Part shown: positions 8,427-15,696 of the stretch, one piece after another
Position numbering within the stretch: the stretch's first letter is position 1
Layout: each line of letters opens with the position of its first letter
NCBI RefSeq assembly: GCF_000411975.1
Contig: NZ_ASXG01000196.1
Coordinates: 1 to 64,000 of the forward strand
Source: Amycolatopsis orientalis DSM 43388
GTDB taxonomy: Bacteria; Actinomycetota; Actinomycetes; Mycobacteriales; Pseudonocardiaceae
Reading direction: 5' to 3'
DNA: 64,000 nucleotides
Notes under the pieces: generated by a model
What the model saw: only the letters and a program-made list of their open reading frames with translations
Told to the model about the DNA's origin: nothing
The model's database searches: none
Made by a program: the position numbers and the translations under genes

Positions 8427-9893
8427 ATGCGTACTCGCTGGCGTGCCCGGCACGTGCTGGCCCACCAGAACGGGCGGCACGCCCTGCTGGAAAACGGCGA
8501 GGTCGTCTGGGAGGACGACGTGGTCGCCTACGTCGGCCCGCGGTATGCCGGAACGGCGGATCTGGACGTCGACCTCGGCGAATCGCTCGTCCTCCCGGGC
8601 CTGATCGACCTCGACGCGCTGACCGACGTGGACCATCTCGTCCTCGATTCCTGGGCCTCCGCGGACCGGGCGGCCGGACTGCAGTGGTCCGCGGACTACT
8701 TCGCGCACCGCCGCCGCGACGTCTTCACGCCGGAAGAACGGCAGACCATTCGCGAGTACGCGCTCGTGCAGCTGGCGCTGCACGGCGTCACGACGTTCAT
8801 GCCGATCGCGTCGGAGGTCCATTCGTCCTGGGCCGAGCCGTACGAGGAACTGGTCGCGATGGCGGATTTCTCGCGCAACCTCGGGCTGCGCGGATATCTC
8901 GGCCCGGCTTACCGTTCCGGCGTCAATGTGGCCACTGTGGACGGTAAGCGCACGGTCGCCTTCGACGAGCGCCGCGGCGAGGAGGGTTTCGCCGATGCGC
9001 TGCGATTCCTCGACCACGTCACGGAACTCGATGATCCGCTCGTCAACGGCGTGCTGTTGCCGTGCCGCATCGAGACCCTCACCGAGGACCTCATGCGTGC
9101 CACCGCCAACGCGGCGCGCGAACGCGATGTCCTGGTGCGGCTGCACTGCCTGCAGGGCGTGCTGGAGCGCGAGCTGATTCTGGACCGGTACGGCGTGCCG
9201 CCGCTGGAACTGCTCAAGCGCACCGGTCTGCTCGGCGACCGGCTGCTGATCCCGCACGCGCAGGTCCTCGATCGCCATCCCGAGGTCTACGGCGAGGACC
9301 GGGGCGACGTCGCGACGCTGGCCGCGGCTGGTGTGTCGGTGATCCACTGCCCGCTCACGTCTTTCCGCTACGGCCACGCCCTGCGCTCGTTCCGCGACTA
9401 CCGCGAAGCAGGCCTGAATCTGTGCCTGGGCACGGATTCCTTCCCGCCGGACCTGGTACGCGGCATGGACGTGGGCGTCCACCTGGCGAAGGTGATGGAC
9501 AACCGCGCCGACGCCGCGCCAGCGGAGTGGTACGTCGAAGCCGCGACGCTCGGCGGGGCTCGCGCGCTCCGCCGCGGCGACCTCGGCAAGCTGGCCCCGG
9601 GCGCGCAGGCGGACCTGGTCGCGTTCCGCGTCGGCGACTTGCGCGACGGGGTGCGGGACGACCCGATCCGGACCTTCCTGCTCAGCGGAACCGCCCGCCA
9701 GGCAACCCATTCCGTCGTCGCGGGCCAGCCGGTGCTGGTCGACGGGCACGTTCCCGGCGTCGACGAACAGGATCTCCGCCGTCGTGCGCAGGCGTTGTTC
9801 GAGAAGATGCGCGCCGCGTATTCGGAGCGGGACGTCGAACGCCGGGAGGCGGGGGAGTTGTTCCCTCCGACCTTCCCGGCGTTCCAGGAGTAG
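8427..9893 (+). CDS. Amidohydrolase/chlorohydrolase-like protein with altered metal site
   Basis: This 488-residue protein belongs to the ATZ/TRZ-like (chlorohydrolase, guanine deaminase, SAH deaminase) branch of the amidohydrolase superfamily. Later motifs are present: LVRLHCLQG near residue 233, LLIPHAQVLD near 275 and LCLGTDSFPPD near 335. The early HxH that normally follows PGLI(N/D) is absent: the sequence reads PGLIDLDALTDVDH, giving Asp-Ala-Leu where His-x-His is expected. This may define a subfamily with altered metal binding or a non-hydrolytic role. The ATG at 8427 has GGAAGGA upstream. An operator-like TTGGTATACC motif precedes it, and it converges on the CodA-like gene with a 12-bp gap. 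Confidence 0.83.
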   Translation: MRTRWRARHVLAHQNGRHALLENGEVVWEDDVVAYVGPRYAGTADLDVDLGESLVLPGLIDLDALTDVDHLVLDSWASADRAAGLQWSADYFAHRRRDVFTPEERQTIREYALVQLALHGVTTFMPIASEVHSSWAEPYEELVAMADFSRNLGLRGYLGPAYRSGVNVATVDGKRTVAFDERRGEEGFADALRFLDHVTELDDPLVNGVLLPCRIETLTEDLMRATANAARERDVLVRLHCLQGVLERELILDRYGVPPLELLKRTGLLGDRLLIPHAQVLDRHPEVYGEDRGDVATLAAAGVSVIHCPLTSFRYGHALRSFRDYREAGLNLCLGTDSFPPDLVRGMDVGVHLAKVMDNRADAAPAEWYVEAATLGGARALRRGDLGKLAPGAQADLVAFRVGDLRDGVRDDPIRTFLLSGTARQATHSVVAGQPVLVDGHVPGVDEQDLRRRAQALFEKMRAAYSERDVERREAGELFPPTFPAFQE

Positions 9894-9905
9894 CGGCGGG
9901 CGGGG

Positions 9906-11075
9906 CTATCGCCGCGAGACGACCGCCCCGCCTTTCACCACGAGCCGCCGCGGAGGACGGGACACGACGGCCTCGGCCGGGTAGACTGCGTCCACGAGGA
10001 AGAAATCAGCGTGGTGGCCGATCCGCAGGCCGTAATCCTTGAGCCGCAACGCTTTCGCGCCGCCGTAGGTCGCCGCGTGCAGCGCGAGTTCGATCTCCGG
10101 GTCGGTCCGGAACGAACTGCGGTACGCCAGGTGCATGGTGCGCGTCAGCATGTCTCCGTCGCCGTACGGTCCCCACAGATCGCGGATGCCGTCGTTGCCG
10201 CACGCCACGTTCGCGCCCGCCGCCCGCATCTTGGCCAGCGGCGGCACCGGACGGTCGTACACCGCCGCGGTGGTCAGCGTGATCTGCTGTTCGGCGAGGC
10301 CCTCGATCAGCCGGTCCTGCTGCGCGTCCGGGATGCCGCAGATGCCGAACGCGTGCCCGATCGCGACCTTCCCGGCGAGGCCGAGCGCCTTCGTCCGTTC
10401 GATGATCAGCTCGATTTCCCAGGCCCCGAGCGGACCTTCGTCGTGCAGGTGCAGGTCGACGCCGCAGCCGTGCCGGGCGGCGATGTCGAAGATCGCGTCG
10501 AGGTGCCCGCGCGGGTCGCGGTCGTAGCCGGCCGGGTCGATGCCGCCGACGTTTTCCACGCCGGACGCCGCGGCCCGCTCCAGCAGTTCCCGCGTCCCGG
10601 GCCGGGTGAGCAGGCCGCCCTGGGGGAAGGCGACCTGCTCGACGGTGACCCGGCCGCGATGCCGCGCCGCCGCCTCCCGCACCGCCTCGATGCCGGACAG
10701 TCCCAGTTCGGGGTCGACATCGGTGTGCGTGCGGACGAACGAGGTGCCGTTCGCGATCATCTCGCCGAGCAGCGCGGCCGCGGGCTCGGGCGACGGAAGC
10801 CCGAATTCCTTGCGGCGGCGCTGCTCGTTCGCGATCCGGTCGGCGAGGACCGATCCGGAGGTGTTCGGCACCCAGGGGAGGCCCCACAGGGTCTTGTCGA
10901 GGTGGCAGTGCGCGTCGACCAGGCCGGGCAGCAGGAGCGCGCCGGCGCCGTCCTCGACCGGGACGTCGGCGGGGAGGTCCGCGGCGGGCCCGAACCCGGC
11001 GATCCGGCCGTCCCGCACCAGCACGTCCGTCGGTTCGCCGCCGCCGGGCCGGACGTTGCGCAGCAGCAGGTTCAC
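9906..11075 (-). CDS. Amidohydrolase, cytosine deaminase-like (second copy)
   Basis: This 389-residue CodA-type amidohydrolase shows DAHCHLDKTLWG near residue 58, DLHLHDEGPLG near 205, IGHAFG near 237 and CGNDGIRDLWGPYG near 290, giving a complete metal site. It is the last gene of a three-gene operon: its GTG start overlaps the permease stop (GTGA), indicating translational coupling. The permease next to it probably imports its substrate. It is a paralogue of the enzyme at 6263-7471, with the same N-terminal pattern (LIRDVRP / LLRNVRPGG). The substrate is likely a cyclic amidine or pyrimidine-like compound, but this is not determinable here. Confidence 0.9.
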   Translation of the reverse strand: MNLLLRNVRPGGGEPTDVLVRDGRIAGFGPAADLPADVPVEDGAGALLLPGLVDAHCHLDKTLWGLPWVPNTSGSVLADRIANEQRRRKEFGLPSPEPAAALLGEMIANGTSFVRTHTDVDPELGLSGIEAVREAAARHRGRVTVEQVAFPQGGLLTRPGTRELLERAAASGVENVGGIDPAGYDRDPRGHLDAIFDIAARHGCGVDLHLHDEGPLGAWEIELIIERTKALGLAGKVAIGHAFGICGIPDAQQDRLIEGLAEQQITLTTAAVYDRPVPPLAKMRAAGANVACGNDGIRDLWGPYGDGDMLTRTMHLAYRSSFRTDPEIELALHAATYGGAKALRLKDYGLRIGHHADFFLVDAVYPAEAVVSRPPRRLVVKGGAVVSRR

Positions 11076-12526
11076 GCGACTCCCTCCACGGCTTCGGCCC
11101 GGACGGTCGGCGCGCGCCGTTCGGACGTGGCGAGGCTGACGCCGACGGTGAGCACGACGTTGACGACGATCGCGAAGAGCCCGGGATTGAGGCCCCACAA
11201 CGTGGTCTTCGAAGCGAGGACCGTCCACGCGACGATCCCCACGCCGACCACGAGCCCGGTCGCCGCGCCCGCCTTGGTCAGCCGCCGCCAGACCAGCCCC
11301 AGCACGATCGCCGGGAAGAACTGGGAGACGCCGTTCTGGCCGGTGAGCAGCAGGTTCACCAGCAGCGCGGGCTGGAAGACCGCGAACGCCAGCGCCACCG
11401 CGGTCACCACGACGACCAGCGCGCGCGAAAGCCGGAACACGCCCAGTTCGGTGGTCTTCGGCCGCAGGACGCCCTGGTAGACGTTGCGGGCCAGCAGCGT
11501 CGCGGACTGCAGGAGGAGCAGGCTGATCGGCACGATCGCGGCGAGCGCGCCCGCGCCGCCGACGAGCCCGACCACCCACGACGGCATGGTCTTCAACGTC
11601 AGCGAAAGCAGCGCGCCGTTGGTGGCGCTGCCCTTCAGTCCGGGCACGACGAGCACCGCGGCGAAGCCGACGAACAGCGTCAGCGCGATCAGGATCTGGT
11701 ACAGCGGAAGGTAAATCGCGTTGCGGCGGATCGTCTGCTCGGACTTCGCGGTGTACATCGCGGCCAGGGCGTGCGGGAACATGAAGAACGCCGCGCTCGT
11801 GACGAGCAGGGTCGACATCATCCACGGCACGCCGAGCGGGCTGCCCGGCGCCGGCACGCCGAGGAAGCCCGGGTGCTGGGCCTGCACGGTGTCGACGAGA
11901 TGCCCGAACCCGCCGAAGTAGTGCACCGGGATCGCGATGCCGACGACCAGCACGGTGCCGATCAGCAGGAGGTCCTTGAGCACCGACACCCACGCGGCGG
12001 CCTTCATGCCGGACGCGTAGACGAACACCGCGATCAGCACCACCGCGAGCACCATGCTGGGCACCCGGTGGATGCCGGTCGTCGTCTCGACGATCTGGCC
12101 GAGGCCGAGCAGTTGCGCCTCGATGTAGGGGATCATGAACGCCACGCCGACGATCGCGGTCAGCGCGCCGAACCACGGGCTGCGGAACCGGTGGGTGAAG
12201 AAATCCGCTTGGGTGACCAGGTTGTGCTTCTTCGCGTACCTCCACAATGGAGGGAGGAAGAAGTAGGAGAGGACGAAGGCGCACGTGCCGTAGCCGGCGA
12301 CGTAGAACGCCGCGCCGCCGTTGGCGTAGGCGAACCCGGAGGCGCCGAGGTAGGTGAAGGTCGAGTAGGTCTCGCCCGCGGCGAGCACCCAGAACAGCAG
12401 CGTCCCGTAGGACCGGCCGGCGACCGTCCACTGTTCGAGGTCCATCTGCTTCCGGCCGCGCGCGGCGAGTCCGATGACCACCGCCAGCGCCACCACGGCC
12501 AGCGCCACGACCGCGCCCGCGTTCAT
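11072..12526 (-). CDS. Sodium:solute symporter (SSS family)
   Basis: This 484-residue permease has about 13 transmembrane helices. The N-terminal region WTVAGRSYGTLLFWVLAAGE is typical of SSS transporters of the pantothenate/proline type, and GASGFAYANGG and SQFFPAIVLGLVWRR are family landmarks. It overlaps the DUF3311 gene (ATGA) upstream and the deaminase (GTGA) downstream, so the three are one operon. The expected role is Na+-coupled uptake of the substrate of the following amidohydrolase. The operon is preceded by a TTGGTATACC operator. Confidence 0.9.
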   Translation of the reverse strand: MNAGAVVALAVVALAVVIGLAARGRKQMDLEQWTVAGRSYGTLLFWVLAAGETYSTFTYLGASGFAYANGGAAFYVAGYGTCAFVLSYFFLPPLWRYAKKHNLVTQADFFTHRFRSPWFGALTAIVGVAFMIPYIEAQLLGLGQIVETTTGIHRVPSMVLAVVLIAVFVYASGMKAAAWVSVLKDLLLIGTVLVVGIAIPVHYFGGFGHLVDTVQAQHPGFLGVPAPGSPLGVPWMMSTLLVTSAAFFMFPHALAAMYTAKSEQTIRRNAIYLPLYQILIALTLFVGFAAVLVVPGLKGSATNGALLSLTLKTMPSWVVGLVGGAGALAAIVPISLLLLQSATLLARNVYQGVLRPKTTELGVFRLSRALVVVVTAVALAFAVFQPALLVNLLLTGQNGVSQFFPAIVLGLVWRRLTKAGAATGLVVGVGIVAWTVLASKTTLWGLNPGLFAIVVNVVLTVGVSLATSERRAPTVRAEAVEGVA

Positions 12527-12738
12527 CGCTGCTCCTGCTCGGTTTCGGCGGCGCCCGGGCGCCGGATGCGGTCGGCGACGCCCAGGAAGACGGGCGTGAG
12601 GGCCACCCAGAGGAGGATCCAGAACCCGATCTCGGGCAGGAACCAGATCCGGCGGTCGCCGCTGAACCAGGGCAGTCCGGCGATCATCGCCACGTAAGGA
12701 GTGAAGGCCACCGCGGCCACCACTGCGGAACGCTTCAT
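12523..12738 (-). CDS. DUF3311-type small membrane protein, SSS partner
   Basis: This 71-residue protein has two hydrophobic helices (about 5-22 and 34-55) and a polar tail. DUF3311 proteins are typically encoded immediately before SSS permeases, as here, and are thought to be accessory subunits. The ATG at 12738 is preferred over 12747 because AAGGA then sits at a normal distance. The stop overlaps the permease start (ATGA). The GntR-type operator is only about 20 bp upstream, a position suited to repression. Confidence 0.8.
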   Translation of the reverse strand: MKRSAVVAAVAFTPYVAMIAGLPWFSGDRRIWFLPEIGFWILLWVALTPVFLGVADRIRRPGAAETEQEQR

Positions 12739-12757
12739 CGCGCACATCCTTCGTTGT

Positions 12758-12770
12758 TTGGTATACCATA
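12758..12770. promoter_or_regulatory. TTGGTATACC operator (site 3)
   Basis: TTGGTATACCATA lies about 20 bp upstream of the DUF3311 start and shares the 10-bp core with sites 1 and 2. Confidence 0.72.
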
Positions 12771-13075
12771 ATCGGGGCGGGCGGCGCGTTGTCAAGGGTG
12801 TGGCCGGGAAGGATGTGGGCTCGCGACCGTTTCGGGCAGGCGGATTCCTGGGGCGCGGGTGGTTTGCCTGATTTGTGCCGTGACTGGGCAGGGGGTGCTG
12901 GGGACACGCTTTGGTAGACCGGATCACGCAAAAGCGGTCGCTCGCGTCTGCCGGAACGGCCGGGCCTTTGCTCGCGCGTTGAAAGTCGCGCGAGGCCGGA
13001 AGGTCCGATGCGACGGTGTTGGTTGCGTAGCCCGCTTCCGCGGACCGGCAGGTTCGTGAGTGCTGCTCCCGGGCG
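12771..13075. other. Intergenic region, no gene recognised
   Basis: About 300 bp between the operon promoter at 12758 and the TetR stop. I see no protein or RNA gene here. Confidence 0.4.
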
Positions 13076-13690
13076 CTAACCCTGCTCGGCGCTCGCGAGT
13101 CCGGCGGACAATCCGCGGAAACACCGAACCGCCAGCTCCACCGGTGCCGTCTTTTCCTCGGTCCTCGCCCAGATCTCCAGCGCAATCCGGATCGCGTCCG
13201 TCGCCGCGGCGGCGACCAGGTGCACCGTCACCTCGTCCGTCTCCGGAGCCAGTCGCGCCAGTACCGGCCGCAGGCGGGTCTCGGACTCGCCGTTGACCCG
13301 GTGCCACACCGCCGCCAGTGCTGAATCGTCCCCGCTCGCGGCGCGCAGCAATCCGCGTGTCCAGCTGAATTCCGGGGCGGCGTCGGCGGCGGAGATCGTC
13401 TTGTGGATCGCGTCCTCGACCGCCTTCAGCAGCGGCGTTCCTTCGGGGGTCGACGCGAGGTGGTCTCGCCACGAATCGGCGCCGACGACCAGCAGCGGGG
13501 CGACCGCGTCCTCTTTCGTGCGGAAGTAGCGGTAGAAGGTGCGCGGCGCGACGCCCGCGGCGGCGGCGATCGCTTCCGCCGTCGTTCCCTGTGCGCCGTG
13601 TTCGGTGAACAGGCGCGCGGCGGCGCGGGCGATGTCGAGCTGGGTCGCCGCTTTGCGCCGTTCGGTCAGGGTCTGGGGCTTTCCGCTCAC
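13076..13690 (-). CDS. TetR-family transcriptional regulator
   Basis: This 204-residue regulator has an N-terminal TetR helix-turn-helix (about 17-65), including GTTAEAIAAAAGVAPRTFYRYF, and a variable helical ligand domain. It starts at GTG. It is divergent from the SDR gene, 91 bp apart, and a TGGCA-N5-TGCCA repeat lies between them, so it probably represses the SDR and itself. The ligand is unknown. Confidence 0.9.
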   Translation of the reverse strand: MSGKPQTLTERRKAATQLDIARAAARLFTEHGAQGTTAEAIAAAAGVAPRTFYRYFRTKEDAVAPLLVVGADSWRDHLASTPEGTPLLKAVEDAIHKTISAADAAPEFSWTRGLLRAASGDDSALAAVWHRVNGESETRLRPVLARLAPETDEVTVHLVAAAATDAIRIALEIWARTEEKTAPVELAVRCFRGLSAGLASAEQG

Positions 13691-13728
13691 GCGGCCACGT
13701 TACCGCAACGGTGCAGGGTTCGTCATAG

Positions 13729-13743
13729 TGGCACAGTCTGCCA
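13729..13743. promoter_or_regulatory. Candidate TetR operator
   Basis: TGGCA (13729-13733) and TGCCA (13739-13743) form a perfect inverted repeat with a 5-nt spacer in the TetR/SDR divergent promoter. Confidence 0.5.
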
Positions 13744-13781
13744 TCAAGGCGTAAGCTGACAGAAGATGAGAGGAGCGGATC

Positions 13782-14567
13782 ATGAACCGTTACGAAGGAC
13801 GCCGCGTGCTGGTCACCGGAGCGGGCTCGGGCATCGGGCAGGCGGCGGTGCTGCGGATGCTGGCCGAGGGCGGGCGCGTCGTCGCCGCGGACGTGAGCGA
13901 AGCGGGCTTGGCGGACACGGTCGAGAAGGCGGGCGACGCGGCGGACCGGCTGAGCACCGTGGTCGTGAACGTCGCCGACGAAGCGTCGGTGAAGGCCGGG
14001 GTGGCGACAGCGGTCGAGCAGCTGGGCGGGCTGGACGCGCTGGTCAACGCCGCGGGCATCCTGCGGTCGGCGCACACCCACGAGATGCCGCTCGAGGCGT
14101 TCGAACAGGTCCTGCGCGTCAACCTGGTCGGCACGTTCCTGGTGATCCGCGAGGCGATCCCGGCGCTGCGCGAGGGCTCCGCGCCCGCGGTGGTCAACTT
14201 CAGTTCGACGTCGGCGATGTTCGCGCACCCGTACATGGCGGCGTACGCGGCGAGCAAGGGCGGCATCCAGTCGATGACGCACGCGCTGGCGTCCGAATAC
14301 GCGAAGGACGGCATCCGGTTCACCGCGGTGCAGCCCGGTTCGATCTCGTCGGGCATGACCGACGGCAGCGGCAAGAGCAAGCAGAGTGTCGGCCCGGGCT
14401 TCCCCGAGGACGCCGACTTCACCCTGCTCGGCAAGCTGCTTCCCGCGCTGGGCCAGGGTTTCGCCGGTCCGGAGACGGTCGCGTCGGTCGTCGCGATGCT
14501 GGCCAGCGAGGACGCCGCGTTCATCACCGGCACCGAGATCCGCATCGACGGCGGCACGCACTTCTGA
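13782..14567 (+). CDS. Short-chain dehydrogenase/reductase (SDR)
   Basis: This is a classical 261-residue SDR that would reduce or oxidise a hydroxyl/keto group with NAD(P). It shows the cofactor motif TGAGSGIG (about 12-19), NAAG near 88, a catalytic serine in NFSSTS near 142 and YAASK near 155, and ends with the family motif ITGTEIRIDGG. GAGGAG lies just upstream of the ATG. It is divergent from a TetR gene that likely controls it. The acidic residue after beta-2 (AADVSE) suggests NAD preference (family knowledge). The substrate is unknown. Confidence 0.92.
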   Translation: MNRYEGRRVLVTGAGSGIGQAAVLRMLAEGGRVVAADVSEAGLADTVEKAGDAADRLSTVVVNVADEASVKAGVATAVEQLGGLDALVNAAGILRSAHTHEMPLEAFEQVLRVNLVGTFLVIREAIPALREGSAPAVVNFSSTSAMFAHPYMAAYAASKGGIQSMTHALASEYAKDGIRFTAVQPGSISSGMTDGSGKSKQSVGPGFPEDADFTLLGKLLPALGQGFAGPETVASVVAMLASEDAAFITGTEIRIDGGTHF

Positions 14568-14659
14568 CGGCGGAGCCCGGCGTGCGGGCGGAAGCCGGAA
14601 CCGCGCGGAGAACGCACCGGCCACAGTGGACGGTCGGGCGGTGGTGCGAGAATGGCCGG

Positions 14660-15304
14660 ATGGCAGCAGAACGGGGTGTCGAATCCGAAACCGACCGGGT
14701 CGTCCGGCAGCTCCGGGACGAGATCCTGGACGGAGTCCGCAAACCGGGCAGCAAGCTCGTCGAACGCGATCTCGCCGCGGACCTGGGCGTGAGCCGGGTC
14801 CCGGTGCGGGACGCGCTGAAAACGCTGGTCGCGGAAGGCCTGGTCACCCCGCGGCCGCGGACCTGGGCCGTGGTGCGGGAGTTCACCGCGAGCGACATCG
14901 CGGACCTGCAGGAAGTGCGCGCGGCGCTGGAAGTCCTGACGTTCAAGCTCGCGGCGACCCGCCATTCGCGCGCCGGGCTGGAGAAGCTCCGCGCCGCGCT
15001 GGAGGAGGAAACCGCCGCGGCGGCCGCCGGGGACGCGGTGACGGCCCGCCGCGCGGCGGCCGACTTCCACGAAGCCGTGACGGCGATGGCGGGCAACGAA
15101 CTGCTCAACGAGCTGGAACTGACGCTGCGCAGCCGGATGCGGTGGCTGCTGGGCCAGCACGACGACCTCGAGCGGGTCGCGGGGGAGCACCGGGAGCTGT
15201 ACGAGGCGATCGCGCGGCGGGACGTCGAGACCGTGGAAGCCTTGCTGCTGGAGCACATGGAAAGCGGGCGGCATCTGCGCGGGCTGGGCCGCGACCGCGA
15301 CTGA
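14660..15304 (+). CDS. GntR-family regulator, FCD subgroup (paralogue)
   Basis: This 214-residue regulator has the same layout as the protein at 7634-8290: winged helix with LVERDLAADLGVSRVPVRDA followed by an FCD domain with TLRSRMRWLLGQHDDLE. Most positions through the DNA-recognition helix and the FCD core are identical, indicating a fairly recent duplication, so it probably recognises a similar operator. No TTGGTATACC copy lies immediately upstream of it. It follows the SDR by about 90 bp and could be read through from it. Confidence 0.9.
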   Translation: MAAERGVESETDRVVRQLRDEILDGVRKPGSKLVERDLAADLGVSRVPVRDALKTLVAEGLVTPRPRTWAVVREFTASDIADLQEVRAALEVLTFKLAATRHSRAGLEKLRAALEEETAAAAAGDAVTARRAAADFHEAVTAMAGNELLNELELTLRSRMRWLLGQHDDLERVAGEHRELYEAIARRDVETVEALLLEHMESGRHLRGLGRDRD

Positions 15305-15625
15305 CGCGCCCTCCGCTCGTCCGAGCCCGCCCCGCTGGCCGGATCGGAAGATCGGCAGGGAGTGCGGCGGGTCAAACCGGAAGGCCACTCCGAGGCAACG
15401 AAGTGCTTTGGTCTCCTGCCAACCCGCCGTCCTCCCGTGCGCAGTGCCAAGGGCCACGGCCCGTCCTCTTCGGCGGGAATCACTGGGGCCGCAGCCGACG
15501 ATCCATCAGATCACTAAACCTCGCCCGCGGACAGCGCACATCTCCGGCCAGAAGGCTTGGAACAGCGCTGATCCAAGCCTCGGCGCTCGGGTGAAAGCGG
15601 CGCCGCCTCCGCCGATTAGGTCTAG
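15305..15625. other. Intergenic region before the glycan operon
   Basis: About 320 bp with no recognised gene. ATCCATCAGATCA at 15501-15513 resembles the operator-like motif at 15626 and may be a second, weaker copy. Confidence 0.35.
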
Positions 15626-15639
15626 ACATCCGATGGATG
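15626..15639. promoter_or_regulatory. Operator-like motif of the glycan-degradation operon
   Basis: ACATCCGATGGATG contains the perfect inverted repeat CATCC-GAT-GGATG (15627-15639), 57 bp upstream of the fucosidase start. Eleven of its first 13 bases match the motif at 52346-52358 upstream of the second fucosidase gene. Confidence 0.6.
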
Positions 15640-15696
15640 CGCGACTTACGCTCCCGGCCGTCACCGTTCGGTCACGGATCCGACAGGAGGACCGCC

